Positions 20,488-29,403 of a DNA stretch of 64,000 nucleotides are shown here, one piece after another. The stretch spans positions 114,253 to 178,252 of the forward strand of contig NZ_JAKZHV010000009.1 in NCBI RefSeq assembly GCF_022568835.1. The letters are read 5' to 3'. Each line of letters opens with the position of its first letter. Positions within the stretch are counted from its first letter, which is position 1. Below the pieces are notes generated by a model. That model worked only from the letters and a program-made list of their open reading frames with translations. It was not told the DNA's origin and did no database searches. The position numbers and the translations under genes are program-made. This DNA comes from Arsenicicoccus piscis. GTDB taxonomy: Bacteria > Actinomycetota > Actinomycetes > Actinomycetales > Dermatophilaceae.

Positions 20488-20856
20488 ATGACCTCCGCGA
20501 CCCACGCCTCGCGCCGCCGCGCCGTGCTGCCGCCCTTCGACCAGCCCTTCGCCGACGAGTGCCTCGCCTGCTTCGTCTACCGCGTGCTCGCGGTCCACGG
20601 GTGCGACGGGGGACTGCGCTGGACGATGCGCTGGCGGGACGCCCGGGCTCCCCGGGCCACGGCGCTCGCGTCACGGCTGGCGAGCGCGTCGGCGACGTGC
20701 GACTGCCGGGTGGTGTTCACGGCCTACCGGGTGGTGGCCCGGCTCCGCGAGCTGCACGGCGGGTCACCGGCGACGCTGCCGCCGTGCCAGCGGGTGCGGC
20801 AGGGGTCGGCCCACCCGTGCAGCCACTGGGAGCGCACCCGCGGAGGCACGGACTGA
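20488..20856 (+). CDS. DUF2695 family protein
   Basis: Small protein of 122 residues, probably cytosolic. The stretch FADECLACFVYRVLAVHGCDGGLRW and the following CDCRVVFTAYRVV resemble the actinobacterial DUF2695 family, in which a CDC-containing segment is conserved. It has seven cysteines, so metal binding is conceivable but unproven. The preceding 170 bases are non-coding. A GC-rich hairpin directly follows the stop. Confidence 0.68.
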   Translation: MTSATHASRRRAVLPPFDQPFADECLACFVYRVLAVHGCDGGLRWTMRWRDARAPRATALASRLASASATCDCRVVFTAYRVVARLRELHGGSPATLPPCQRVRQGSAHPCSHWERTRGGTD

Positions 20857-20858
20857 CG

Positions 20859-20901
20859 CGCCCCACGGGCTGCGACACGAGGTGCCACAGCCCGCGGGGC
20901 G
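20859..20901. terminator. GC-rich hairpin terminator between convergent genes
   Basis: Inverted repeat CGCCCCACGGGCTG (20859-20872) paired with CAGCCCGCGGGGCG (20888-20901) with one mismatch and a 15-base loop, placed between the stops of the DUF2695 gene and the subtilase gene. It is probably a bidirectional terminator. Confidence 0.7.
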
Positions 20902-20919
20902 GTCGGGACGAGCTACGTG

Positions 20920-22608
20920 CTACTTGCGGCTGGTCACCGCGTTGAGGGCGTCCACGATGCCGTGGCCGTACCAGCCGTTGACCTCCGTCGTGCCCTCGCA
21001 CTTGGCGGTGTAGGCGTCCGGACGGTCCGGGTAGTCGTAGACCGGCGCCGGGCACGGGGTGGGCACGGCGGTCTTCTCGAGGATCTTCTGCGTCTGCTTC
21101 GGCGCGAGGTCCAGTCCTCCGGTCTTCGGGGCCGGGTGGCCCCAGCGCGACACGATCAGGGCCGCGACACCGGTGGCGTGCGGGGCGGCCATCGAGGTGC
21201 CCTGGAGGTACTGGTAGTAGGCGCACTCGCCGCCGGTGCAGTCGCGGATGACGGCAGCCGTCTTCGGAGCGCCCGTGGCTGGGTCGATGAGCCCGTCGGC
21301 GAGCAGGACGTTCTTCGGGACGGTCGAGAGGATGAGGTTCTGGTACTGACCGTACTGCGGCGTGCCGTAGAAGTCGCGGAAGTACCCGCCGGGCGCGGCG
21401 ACCGTGACCTGCTCGGTGCCGTAGCTCGAGTAGTCGGCCTTGAGCTTGCTCGGGCCGACCGACGAGATCGACATGACGTTGGTGCCCTCCGTGGGCAGGC
21501 TGACGCACGAGTTGTCGATGGTGCGGTCGTAGGCCGCGTCCTCGGGGTAGTCAGGCGAGCTGCCGTCGAAGGTCGGGTTGTTGAGGTCGGTGTTCTGGTT
21601 GCCGGCCGCGGCGATGAGCGCGATGCCGCGGCTGGAGGCGTACTTCAGCGCACGGTTGGTGGCGGCGATGATGGTCTGCTGCTGGGCCTGCGCCTCCGGC
21701 GAGTCGGCCGGATTGTTGGCGCAGTTGTAGAGCCACGGGTCGATGTAGTAGCTCATGTTGACCACGTCGATGCCGGTGTCGGCGGCGTAGGTGAGCGCGT
21801 CGACGGTGGGCTTGAGGAAGAAGAAGCCCGAGTCCTGGCCGACGCGCAGGTTCACGATCTCGGCGTTCGGGGCGACGCCGGCCATGCCGCGCCCGTTGAC
21901 CGCCGCCGCGATGGTGCCCGCGACATGGGTGCCGTGGCCGCCCTCGTCCACGGTGGCCGGGTCGTTGCACGACTTGTCGGGCTCGTCCTCGCACGGGCCG
22001 TCGATGTCCGGCATGTCGACCGTGAAGTTGCGGCTCAGCTCTCGGTTGACGTTGGCTCGCAGGTCGGGGTGGTCGGCGTCCACGCCGGTGTCCATGACAC
22101 CGACCCGGGCACCGCGCCCCGTCGCGATCTGGTGTGCGGCCTCGGTGCGGATCATCCGCATGTCCCACTGGTAGCCCGCGAGCGGCTCGCCGGACGTGGG
22201 CACGGCGGGCTTGGGCACACCCTTGGTGTTGCCGACGGCGCGGTCGGTGAGGGCCTTCTCGACGTCCTTGTTCTTGGCGCGCGCGGCCGCAGCATCGGGT
22301 GAGCGCCCGATGACCCGGTCACGGGCGACGCCCTGGATGGCGCCCGAGCCCATGGCGTCGGCGCTGAACGCGCCGGCCTTCGTCGAGACGTCGTAGAGCC
22401 CGATGGCGACGTTGGCGCTGCTCACCGTGCCGCCGGCACGAGCGATGGCGGCGCGGGCCGCGGAGTCGGACACGCCATCCTTCGCAAGCACGAGCAGCTG
22501 TCGCTCCGGGGTGGTGGTGTCGGCACTGGCGGTCGGAAGGGTGCTGGCCAGCCCGCCGCACAGGGCGACGAGGGCTGCTCCGGAGACCGTGATGGCGGTC
22601 CTGCGCAT
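20920..22608 (-). CDS. secreted S8 family (subtilisin-like) serine peptidase
   Basis: Exported subtilase of 562 residues. The ATG at 22608 follows AAGGAGAAG. A signal peptide ends at about ALA-type site near residue 29 (TLPTASADT). A pro-region resembling an inhibitor I9-like propeptide covers about 35-130. Catalytic residues are visible: Asp in VGVMDTGVDADHPDL, His in EGGHGTHVAGT, the oxyanion Asn in AAAGNQNT, and Ser in QGTSMAAPHATGVAAL. Extra cysteines in the catalytic domain (CEDEPDKSC, CTGGEC, CPAP, KCEG) could form disulfides, fitting an extracellular enzyme. It is monocistronic by position. Confidence 0.92.
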   Translation of the reverse strand: MRRTAITVSGAALVALCGGLASTLPTASADTTTPERQLLVLAKDGVSDSAARAAIARAGGTVSSANVAIGLYDVSTKAGAFSADAMGSGAIQGVARDRVIGRSPDAAAARAKNKDVEKALTDRAVGNTKGVPKPAVPTSGEPLAGYQWDMRMIRTEAAHQIATGRGARVGVMDTGVDADHPDLRANVNRELSRNFTVDMPDIDGPCEDEPDKSCNDPATVDEGGHGTHVAGTIAAAVNGRGMAGVAPNAEIVNLRVGQDSGFFFLKPTVDALTYAADTGIDVVNMSYYIDPWLYNCANNPADSPEAQAQQQTIIAATNRALKYASSRGIALIAAAGNQNTDLNNPTFDGSSPDYPEDAAYDRTIDNSCVSLPTEGTNVMSISSVGPSKLKADYSSYGTEQVTVAAPGGYFRDFYGTPQYGQYQNLILSTVPKNVLLADGLIDPATGAPKTAAVIRDCTGGECAYYQYLQGTSMAAPHATGVAALIVSRWGHPAPKTGGLDLAPKQTQKILEKTAVPTPCPAPVYDYPDRPDAYTAKCEGTTEVNGWYGHGIVDALNAVTSRK

Positions 22609-22791
22609 GAGCTTCTCCTTGGTGTGGGACGACGATGTCCCAACGGGGGATGGGTGGCGTCAGGATAAGCGCATTCTCAGGTGTTGTCTGCAGGGGGTGG
22701 GGTGCCAGTCGCCCCTCGTTGCGCTGTCGGGTCGCCGCCCTATCGGCCCGGGCGTGGCTAGGCTGGCCACCGTGACGGAGCGAGCCCGGGC

Positions 22792-24366
22792 ATGACCCGA
22801 ACGGCAGAGATCTGCGCCCACCGCGGTGAGTCGTGGGGGCACCTGGAGAACACGCTGGCGGCCTTCCAGGCGGCCATCGACGGCGGTGCCACCTGTGTGG
22901 AGCTGGACGTGCGGGTGACCGCCGACGGCGTCCCGGTCGTCGTGCACGACCAGACCCTCGCCCGGATCTGGGGCGTCCCGCGGCGGGTCGACGAGCTCGG
23001 CTGGGAGCAGGTCGCAGCCCTGCGCAGCGCAGGTGAGCGGATCCCGTCGTTGGCGGAGGCGCTGGACCTGTTCGTCGACGGCCGCTCGGACGTGCTGATC
23101 GACGTGACGACCGCCGCCATCGCCGACCTCGCGTTCACCGTCGTCCGTGAGCACCCGGCGCGCGCTCACACCCGGTGGTGCGGGGCGACCGAGGCGATGC
23201 GTGCGGTGCGGGCGCTCGACCCGGACGCCACGGTCTACCTCGCGGCGGAGGGGGTCGGCGACGCCGAGCTGGAGCAGCAGGTGGCCGAGCTGCGCCCGAC
23301 CTACCTCAACAGCCCCGGCGACGAGCTGGTGCCCGCCGACGTGGCGCGCTGCCACGCGCTCGGCCTCAAGCTGTCGGTGTGGACCATCGACGACGCCGGC
23401 GCGATGCAGCTGCTCATCGCGCTCGGCGCCGACTCGATCACCACCAACCGGATGGGCCTGCTGCGTCGGGTCAACGAGCTGGCCGCCGCGGACCACCCCG
23501 CCGATCCCGTAGACCCCTCGCTGACCAGAGCGCGCGACGTCGCACTCGCGCTGGCCGGCTTCGCGGTCCGTCGAGCGGCTGCCGGCCCGGGTCGGATCGA
23601 CGCGAAGCCGGCCGCCCGTGCTGGTGACGACGAGGTGGTGACCGACGTCGACGTGGACATCGAGACGCGGGTGCGCGAGGTGATCGGTGCGGCGTTCCCC
23701 GAGCACGCCGTCGTGGGGGAGGAGGCGGGTGGCGAGCCCGCGGAGTGGACCTGGTTCTGCGACCCCGTCGATGGGACGACGAACTTCGCTGCGGGACTGG
23801 GGATCTCGGCGTTTTCGTTGTGCCTCGTGCACAACGGCGCCCCTGTGGTCGGCGTCGTCGCGAACCTCCTGACGGGCGAGATCGTCGACGCCGTCGCCGG
23901 TGGGGGAGTGCGGGTGGCGGGTCTCCCGTGGACCCGGCTCGACGCGCGCCTGGATGGTGGTGTGGTCCTCACCGAGCTGGCCGGGCTGCGTCGGTGGCCC
24001 GGCCAGGCGGAGCTGGAGGACGCGGCCGCCGAGGCCGGGGCCTGCGTCCGGGTCCTCGGGTCCGGGACGTGGTCGACGACCCAGGCCGCGCTCGGCCGCG
24101 CTGCGGTGTGCGTCATCGACGCCTTCCACAGCCTCGACCACGGCGCGGCGGCGCTCGTGGCCGCCGAGCTGGGGTGCTGGCACGGGGCGCTCGACACCGG
24201 CGCCAGCGTCCCGGCGGACGGTCCGCCGCCCGGCGGGGTGTCGACCGGCGGGACGCCGACCGACGGCACCAGGCGGCTGCCCGAGAGGCGACCGTTCGCC
24301 GTCGGGTCGTCCGAGCACGTCGCGCACCTCACCCGCCGACTGCGCAACCCCAAGGAATCCCGTTGA
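22792..24366 (+). CDS. fusion of glycerophosphodiester phosphodiesterase and inositol monophosphatase domains
   Basis: Cytosolic two-domain enzyme of 524 residues. Residues 1-235 are a GDPD domain: ICAHRGESWGHLENTLAAF, ELDVRVTADGVPVVVHDQTL and the C-terminal LSVWTIDDAGAM / ADSITTNRMGLL. Residues about 245-485 are an IMPase-fold domain with GEEAGG, the metal motif CDPVDGTTNFAAGLGIS and a late SLDHGAAALVAAELG, where the usual WDxAAG is changed. Between them is a short acidic linker. GDPD releases glycerol phosphate from glycerophosphodiesters and IMPase dephosphorylates inositol phosphates, so breakdown of glycerophosphoinositol by one polypeptide is a fair hypothesis. The start is ATG at 22792. 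The stop overlaps the following TTG (TTGA). Confidence 0.85.
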   Translation: MTRTAEICAHRGESWGHLENTLAAFQAAIDGGATCVELDVRVTADGVPVVVHDQTLARIWGVPRRVDELGWEQVAALRSAGERIPSLAEALDLFVDGRSDVLIDVTTAAIADLAFTVVREHPARAHTRWCGATEAMRAVRALDPDATVYLAAEGVGDAELEQQVAELRPTYLNSPGDELVPADVARCHALGLKLSVWTIDDAGAMQLLIALGADSITTNRMGLLRRVNELAAADHPADPVDPSLTRARDVALALAGFAVRRAAAGPGRIDAKPAARAGDDEVVTDVDVDIETRVREVIGAAFPEHAVVGEEAGGEPAEWTWFCDPVDGTTNFAAGLGISAFSLCLVHNGAPVVGVVANLLTGEIVDAVAGGGVRVAGLPWTRLDARLDGGVVLTELAGLRRWPGQAELEDAAAEAGACVRVLGSGTWSTTQAALGRAAVCVIDAFHSLDHGAAALVAAELGCWHGALDTGASVPADGPPPGGVSTGGTPTDGTRRLPERRPFAVGSSEHVAHLTRRLRNPKESR

Positions 24367-24989
24367 GCCGCCACGAGATCGACATCGCCTCGCTGCCACC
24401 CGGTGGTGCCTACCGACTGCTGACCGCCTCGGTCGTGCCGCGCCCGATCGCGTGGGTCAGCTCGCGCTCCGCGACGGGCGTCGACAACCTCGCGCCGCAC
24501 TCGTTCTTCACCGTCGTGAGCGCCGACCCGCCGATGGTGTCGTTCACCTCCGTCGGTCGCAAGAACACGCTCGACAACGTCGAGGCCACCAGGGAGTTCG
24601 TCGTCAACGTCGCGTCTGAGCCGATGTTCGAGGTCATCAACGCCACCAGCACCGACTACCCACCCGACGTCAGCGAGTTCGACGCCGAGGGGGTCGAGCG
24701 TGAGGCCTCCGTGACGGTGGCACCGCCGCGCGTCGCTGACTCGCCCGTGGCGCTGGAATGCGTTCTGCACCAAGTGATCCCGATGGGGGACTGCCACCTG
24801 GTCATCGGTGAGGTCAAGCACGTGGCGGTTTCCGAGTCGGTCGCCCGGGTGCTGGAGGGCGGCCGCATCCACCCCGAGATCGAGGCGCTGGCACCGCTGT
24901 CGCGGCTCGGGCGCGACCAGTGGGGGCTGCTCGGCGAGATCCGCCGGATCCGGCGAGTTCCCTTCAGCGAGAAGCGCACAGCACGATGA
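24363..24989 (+). CDS. flavin reductase-like domain protein
   Basis: FMN-binding split-barrel protein of 208 residues, related to flavin reductases and oxygenase components. The sequence YRLLTASVVPRPIAWVSS, LAPHSFFTVVSADPPMVSF and ATREFVVNVAS is typical. The start is inferred as TTG at 24363 overlapping the previous stop, with AAGGA upstream; no ATG or GTG lies nearby in frame. The C-terminus overlaps the convergent methyltransferase gene by 26 bases. The substrate is unknown. Coupling to the GDPD-IMPase gene suggests co-expression but not a shared pathway. Confidence 0.85.
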   Translation: MSRHEIDIASLPPGGAYRLLTASVVPRPIAWVSSRSATGVDNLAPHSFFTVVSADPPMVSFTSVGRKNTLDNVEATREFVVNVASEPMFEVINATSTDYPPDVSEFDAEGVEREASVTVAPPRVADSPVALECVLHQVIPMGDCHLVIGEVKHVAVSESVARVLEGGRIHPEIEALAPLSRLGRDQWGLLGEIRRIRRVPFSEKRTAR

Positions 24990-25956
24990 ACCCACGGTCC
25001 TGAACGACGATCCTGGCCCTGCCGAACGCCCTCCGAGCCGCCTCCAGGTAGGGCAGGTGCGTGTTGTAGACGCACCACAGCTCGCCCCCGTCGCGCAGGA
25101 CCCGATGGCTCTGCTGGATGAGCTGGAGCGTGGCTGTCGAGTCTTTGGCCGCGCCGACGTGGAACGGCGGGTTGGTGACCACCAGGCCGGCCGACCGGTC
25201 CGGCAGCGAGTCGATCCCATCGGCGAGCAGCACCGTCACGCGGCCGTCAAGTCCGTTGCGCCGCAATGTCTCTGCCGTGGACGCGACCGCCGCACGGGAC
25301 ACGTCCACAGCGGTCACGGTCCGTCCCTGACGGGCCAGGACGGCGGCGAGCACGCCGTTGCCGCTGCCGACGTCCACCGCGTCGCCGGCCCGCCAGTCCG
25401 AGGCGGTCGAGAGCAGCAACCGGGTCCCGGCGTCCAGCCGCGCGCCGGCGAAGGTCGATCCGTGCGCCACCAGCTCGAGACCTGTGCTCGGCTCGACGAG
25501 AGCCTGCGGTCCACGGCGGGGCAGCGGGGGGTCTACGGGATGGGAGGCGTGCAGCGCGCGACACTTGCCGACCCCACGGCTGGCGTGCACCTGGGTGAAG
25601 TGACGTGCCAGCACGTCGTTCTGGCGCGGCGTCATGTGCTTGTTGCGGCCGGCGCACACCACACGCACCCCCGGGTTGCACCAGGCGGCGACCCGCTCGA
25701 CGTAGTCCGCGAGGCCGCCGAGCGACGGTGGCAGCACCAGCAGCACCAGGTCCACGCCCGCCAGCGTCTCGGGGGTGAGCTCGATGCTCGGGCCCACGTC
25801 GCACCGGTCCCGGTAGACCGTGGCGTGCGGCCAGCGCTCGGCGCACCGCTCCAGCAGGGCGGGGGAGCCGTCGATGACGAGGACCGAGCGGGCGTCGTCC
25901 GGCGCCTCGGCGAGCAGCAGCCGCTCGACCGGACCGAGCTCGGGCGACGTCTCCAT
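24964..25956 (-). CDS. class I methyltransferase, RsmC/RlmG-like
   Basis: SAM-dependent methyltransferase of about 330 residues with two halves, as in RsmC: an N-terminal degenerate domain (about 1-150) and a C-terminal catalytic domain (about 170-330). Motif I is AVDVGSGNGVLAAVLARQG, and the N-methylation motif is VVTNPPFHVG, which points to a guanine-N2 rRNA methyltransferase (16S G1207 or 23S G1835). The start at 25956 (METSPELGP) is preferred; a start at 26022 would overlap non-conserved sequence. The 3' end overlaps the flavin reductase gene convergently. Confidence 0.83.
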   Translation of the reverse strand: METSPELGPVERLLLAEAPDDARSVLVIDGSPALLERCAERWPHATVYRDRCDVGPSIELTPETLAGVDLVLLVLPPSLGGLADYVERVAAWCNPGVRVVCAGRNKHMTPRQNDVLARHFTQVHASRGVGKCRALHASHPVDPPLPRRGPQALVEPSTGLELVAHGSTFAGARLDAGTRLLLSTASDWRAGDAVDVGSGNGVLAAVLARQGRTVTAVDVSRAAVASTAETLRRNGLDGRVTVLLADGIDSLPDRSAGLVVTNPPFHVGAAKDSTATLQLIQQSHRVLRDGGELWCVYNTHLPYLEAARRAFGRARIVVQDRGFIVLCASR

Positions 25957-26051
25957 GGCGGTCAACGTAGCAGCCGACGCAGGACCGGCGGTCGAGACAA
26001 CCCGGCCGTGGGCTGGCAGCATGGGGCCATGGCAACCGAGGGGATGGGCCG

Positions 26052-27167
26052 ATGACGGACTCGGACCGGATCGTCGAGTCGATCGAGATCGAGCGCGCGC
26101 CGGAGGCGGTCTGGGAGCTCGTGTCGCAACCGGGCTGGTTCGTCAACGACGACGCGCTGCGCGAGCACACCGTCCGGTGGCACGACGACCGCTCGGTCAC
26201 GGTGACCGACCCGGTGCACGGATCGTTCACCTTCCTGCTGGTGCGCAGCGACGAGCCGCGGGTGATCGAGTGGCGCGGCTGGTCCGGTGGGGACCTCGGT
26301 GCGGAGCCGTCCTCCACGGTGACCTTCTCAATCGACCCGGTGCCCGGGGGCAGTCGGCTGCAGGTCGTCGAGTCCGGCCTGGACGCGCTGGCGCTCAGCG
26401 CGGACGCTCTGCGGGCGCACGTCGAGGAGAACACCCGGGCCTGGCAGCTCGAGCTGCGCCTCGCCAAGGAGCACGTCGAGACGGCCAACCCCGCCGGGCC
26501 GCGCCCGTGCGTGTGGCGCCCCGCGGCGGTCCTGTGGGACATGGACGGCACGATCACCGACAGCGAGCCGCTGTGGAGCCTCGCGCGGGTGTCGTTGGCC
26601 GCCGAGCACGGCGTCGACTGGGTCGAGCCGGAGCCGTCCGCCTTCGCCGGCAAGCCGATGCCGCACACTGCAGAGACGTTGCGAGACAGGGGAGTAGAGC
26701 TCCCGCTCGACGAGATCCCCGACCGTCTCGTCGCCATGGTGTCGTCGGTCCTCGACGACGACGACCCGGACTGGCGCCCTGGCGCGCGCGAGCTGCTGGC
26801 CGAGGTGATCGAGGCCGGCATCCCCGTCGCGCTGGTCACCCAGGCGTTCACGGGCGTGGCCATGCGGGTGGCGAGACGCGCTCATGGCCAAGGTTTCTCG
26901 GTCGTCGTCGCAGGTGACGACGTGACCCACGCCAAGCCGCACCCGCAGCCCTACCTGCTGGCCTGCCAGCGTCTCGGAGTCGACCCCTCGCAGTGTCTGG
27001 CCATCGAGGACTCCGAGACGGGCACCAGCTCGGCCGTCGCCGCGGGCATCACCACCATCGTCGTCCCGCACGGAGCGCCGATCGCCCCGGGACCCGGCCG
27101 CGTCATCATCGACACGCTCGCCGGTGTGCACCTGGCGGACCTGCCCCGCCTCGTCGGGCGCGACTGA
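26052..27167 (+). CDS. SRPBCC-HAD hydrolase fusion
   Basis: Single open frame of 371 residues joining two families. Residues 1-145 are an AHSA1-like SRPBCC domain (DRIVESIEIERAPEAVWELVSQPGWF) ending in its long helix TRAWQLELRLAKEHVETA. Residues about 156-371 are a HAD phosphatase with the catalytic LWDMDGTITDSEPLW, LVTQAF, the Lys region HAKPHPQPYLLA and the metal motif AIEDSETGTSSAVAAG; this resembles beta-phosphoglucomutase-like or DUF-type HADs. A GTG within the frame at 26511 could start a separate HAD but has no ribosome-binding site. The substrates are unknown. It is preceded by a short spacer after the divergent methyltransferase. Confidence 0.8.
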   Translation: MTDSDRIVESIEIERAPEAVWELVSQPGWFVNDDALREHTVRWHDDRSVTVTDPVHGSFTFLLVRSDEPRVIEWRGWSGGDLGAEPSSTVTFSIDPVPGGSRLQVVESGLDALALSADALRAHVEENTRAWQLELRLAKEHVETANPAGPRPCVWRPAAVLWDMDGTITDSEPLWSLARVSLAAEHGVDWVEPEPSAFAGKPMPHTAETLRDRGVELPLDEIPDRLVAMVSSVLDDDDPDWRPGARELLAEVIEAGIPVALVTQAFTGVAMRVARRAHGQGFSVVVAGDDVTHAKPHPQPYLLACQRLGVDPSQCLAIEDSETGTSSAVAAGITTIVVPHGAPIAPGPGRVIIDTLAGVHLADLPRLVGRD

Positions 27168-27241
27168 GCCTGGCCGGCGGGACCGGCGGGACCGGGCAAG
27201 ACCAGACCAAGACCAGAGCAGGACCAGAGAGGGTAGCCACC

Positions 27242-27631
27242 ATGACGACCGGGCCAACCATCCGCGAAGCCTTGCGGTCCGAGCTCACTCGAGCCATGAA
27301 GTCCCGTGACAGCGTGCGGGTCTCGGCGTGCCGCTCGGCGATGTCGTTGCTGGACAACGCTTCTGCGGTGCCGCTCGACGAGTCCCGGCACCGCGCAGGG
27401 GCGGTCGAGCAGTCGGCGGTGGGTGTCGGCGCGGCCGACGGGGCACGCCGCGAGCTCACCGAGGACCAGCTGCGCCGGTTGGTGGCCGACGAGATCGTGA
27501 CGCTGCGCGCCGAGGCCGACACCTTGCGGGCGCTGGACGGTGCGGCCGGCAGCGCCCGCGCCGACGAGGTCTACGCGCAGGCCGAGGTGCTGGCCGAGGT
27601 CCTCGCACAGACCAACGACGTCACCCGATGA
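27242..27631 (+). CDS. GatB/YqeY domain protein
   Basis: Cytosolic helical protein of 129 residues resembling YqeY: TIREALRSELTRAMKSRDSVRVSACRSAMSLLDNA and the later LTEDQLRRLVADEIVTLRAEAD. YqeY-like proteins share a domain with the tRNA-dependent amidotransferase GatB; the stand-alone form is of unclear function. The ATG at 27242 follows GAGAGGGTAGCC. The 3' end overlaps the convergent encapsulin gene by 11 bases. Confidence 0.8.
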   Translation: MTTGPTIREALRSELTRAMKSRDSVRVSACRSAMSLLDNASAVPLDESRHRAGAVEQSAVGVGAADGARRELTEDQLRRLVADEIVTLRAEADTLRALDGAAGSARADEVYAQAEVLAEVLAQTNDVTR

Positions 27632-28418
27632 CGACGCTCGCCTCGGCGGTGTTCATCAAGAACGTGAACGACTCCTGCAGGTAGAGCTCGACGCTCTCGG
27701 CGTCGTGCGACAGGTAGCCGATCGACAGGTCCTGACCGAGCCGCAGCTCGTAGTCGCCACCCCGCTCGGACACCAGCAGCGCGCCGTCCAGCGCGGCCGC
27801 CCAGACGATCCGTCCGTCGTGCATGATCCGCCGCACGTGCTCGTAGACCGGGTACCCGTGGTCGGCGGTCTCGGCGACGGCGGTCCAGACGTCGGCCGAC
27901 AGCAGCAGGGCATACGGCCCGTCGACTCCCGCGAGGCGCAGCTCGCTGAGCGCCTTGGCGACGGCGTCGGGGTAGTCCTTGACCTCCGGCGGCAGGGACA
28001 CGTGTGCGTTGGATCTGCCGGGCACGATGCCCGTGATGGTGGTGCCGGCCACGCCGCGGAAGACCGTCCGGTCCTCGGCGGTGGCGATCTGGGTGGCGGC
28101 CTGCTTCACCGCCGACCAGTCCGAGTCGGTCGAGCCGCGGTCGACGTCGTCGACGGCGGCTCGGCTCACCCGGAAGGACGCCCGAAGCTCGATGACCGGG
28201 CGGACCTGACGCTGGGAGGCGCTGACCCCGTCGGTGGGGGACTCGATGGACTCCAGGTGTCCGGTGCCCACCGCCGACAAGGTGCTGCCGGCGGCCTCGG
28301 GCACGTCGACGACCCGTCGGGCGGCGGCGCGCTCGGAGAAGGTCCGCCGCGCCTCGTCCTCGATCTGGTCCCAGGCTGCGTCGGCGATGGGGGCCAGCTG
28401 GCGGTGCAGGTTGTTCAT
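27621..28418 (-). CDS. encapsulin nanocompartment shell protein (family 1)
   Basis: HK97-fold shell protein of 265 residues, the usual length for family 1 encapsulins. It self-assembles into an icosahedral protein compartment that encloses cargo enzymes. Recognisable stretches are the N-terminus MNNLHRQLAPIADAAWDQIEDEA, VDVPEAAGSTLSAVGTGHL, the E-loop region VRPVIELRASFRVSR and the end DLSIGYLSHDAESVELYLQES. Its ATG overlaps the stop of the DyP peroxidase gene by 4 bases (ATGA), the standard cargo-shell operon arrangement. The shell gene looks intact although the cargo gene is damaged. Confidence 0.93.
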   Translation of the reverse strand: MNNLHRQLAPIADAAWDQIEDEARRTFSERAAARRVVDVPEAAGSTLSAVGTGHLESIESPTDGVSASQRQVRPVIELRASFRVSRAAVDDVDRGSTDSDWSAVKQAATQIATAEDRTVFRGVAGTTITGIVPGRSNAHVSLPPEVKDYPDAVAKALSELRLAGVDGPYALLLSADVWTAVAETADHGYPVYEHVRRIMHDGRIVWAAALDGALLVSERGGDYELRLGQDLSIGYLSHDAESVELYLQESFTFLMNTAEASVVIG

Positions 28419-29403
28419 GACTGATCGACCTTTCCGTTGGTGGGGGAGCTGAGCCGTCCGATGCCGAGCGAGCCGTCGGGATGACCATCCGCCGAACCCG
28501 AGCCCGACGTGGAACTCGTTGTCGCAGAACGGTCTACGGGACCTTGGGGGACTGGATCGTCCAGGAAGTCCTCGTTGGGCACGAAGAAGAGCGCGCCGGT
28601 CACGGCGGTGGAGAAGTCGAGGATCCGGTCGTGGTTACCCGGCGGCACACCGATGAACATGTTGCGCAGCATCTGCTCGGTGACGGCGGGTCCTTGGCGT
28701 AGCCGATGAAGTAGGTCCCGAAGTCGTCGTCACCGATGCTGCCGAACGGCAGGTTGTCCCGCACGATCTGCAGCTGGTTGCCGTCGGCGTCGTGGATGGT
28801 GTTGAGCGCGACGTGGGAGTTGGAGGGCTTGACGTCGTCGGGCATCTCGATGTTCTCGAGCTTGCTGCGTCCGATGGCCTTCTCCTGGTCCTCGACGGAG
28901 AGCGCGCCCCAGGCACCGAGGTCATGCTGGTAGCGCTGGACGATGACATAGCTGCCGCCCGCGTAGGCCGGGTCCTCGTCGCCGATCGTCACCGTGTCGA
29001 CCGCCCGCCGACCCTCCGGGTTCTCGCTGCCGTCGACGAACCCGAGCAGGTCGCGGTCGTCGAAGAACATGAAGCCGTGCACCTCGTCGACGACCTTCAC
29101 GTGCCCCTCGAGGCTCAGCACGATCTGCCGGGCCAGCTCGAAGCACATGTCGACGTGCTCGGCCCGCAGGTGGAGCAGCAGGTCCCCCGGCGTGGACACG
29201 GCCGTTTGCGTCGCGCCCACGATCGGCTCCAGCGGGTGTAGACCCTTGGGCCGGGGCAGGTCGTACATCCGGTCCCACAGCCGCGCCCCGATCCCGACGA
29301 CACAGATCAGGTTGTCGGCGGGGAGGCGGAACGACACCGAGCGGGCGAGGCTGGAGACGCCCTGAAGAGCCTCGCGCACCGCGTCCTCACTGCCCGGGTT
29401 CAC
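28415..29403 (-). pseudogene. DyP-type peroxidase, encapsulin cargo, truncated and frameshifted
   Basis: Heme peroxidase normally packed into the encapsulin. The frame from about 29403 reads TVNPGSEDAVREALQ, STPGDLLLHLRAEHVDMCFELA, the GxxDG-type motif GFVDGSENPEG, VALNTIHDAD and FGTYFIGYAKDP. Near 28687 one C (G on the coding strand) is missing; adding it restores AVTEQMLRNMFIGVPPGNHDRILDF in the next frame. The tail carries DGSLGIGRLSS (28448-28477), a typical encapsulin cargo-loading peptide. Upstream the gene lacks the first 15-25 residues, including the first beta strand, and the sequence from about 29404 belongs to an unrelated plus-strand gene. The domain motifs otherwise look functional, so decay is recent or partly a sequencing error. 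Confidence 0.85.

Noticed and set aside
27656..28488. Other frames overlapping the encapsulin gene
   Set aside because: The frame at 27621-28418 matches the encapsulin family over its full length; the others are shadows.
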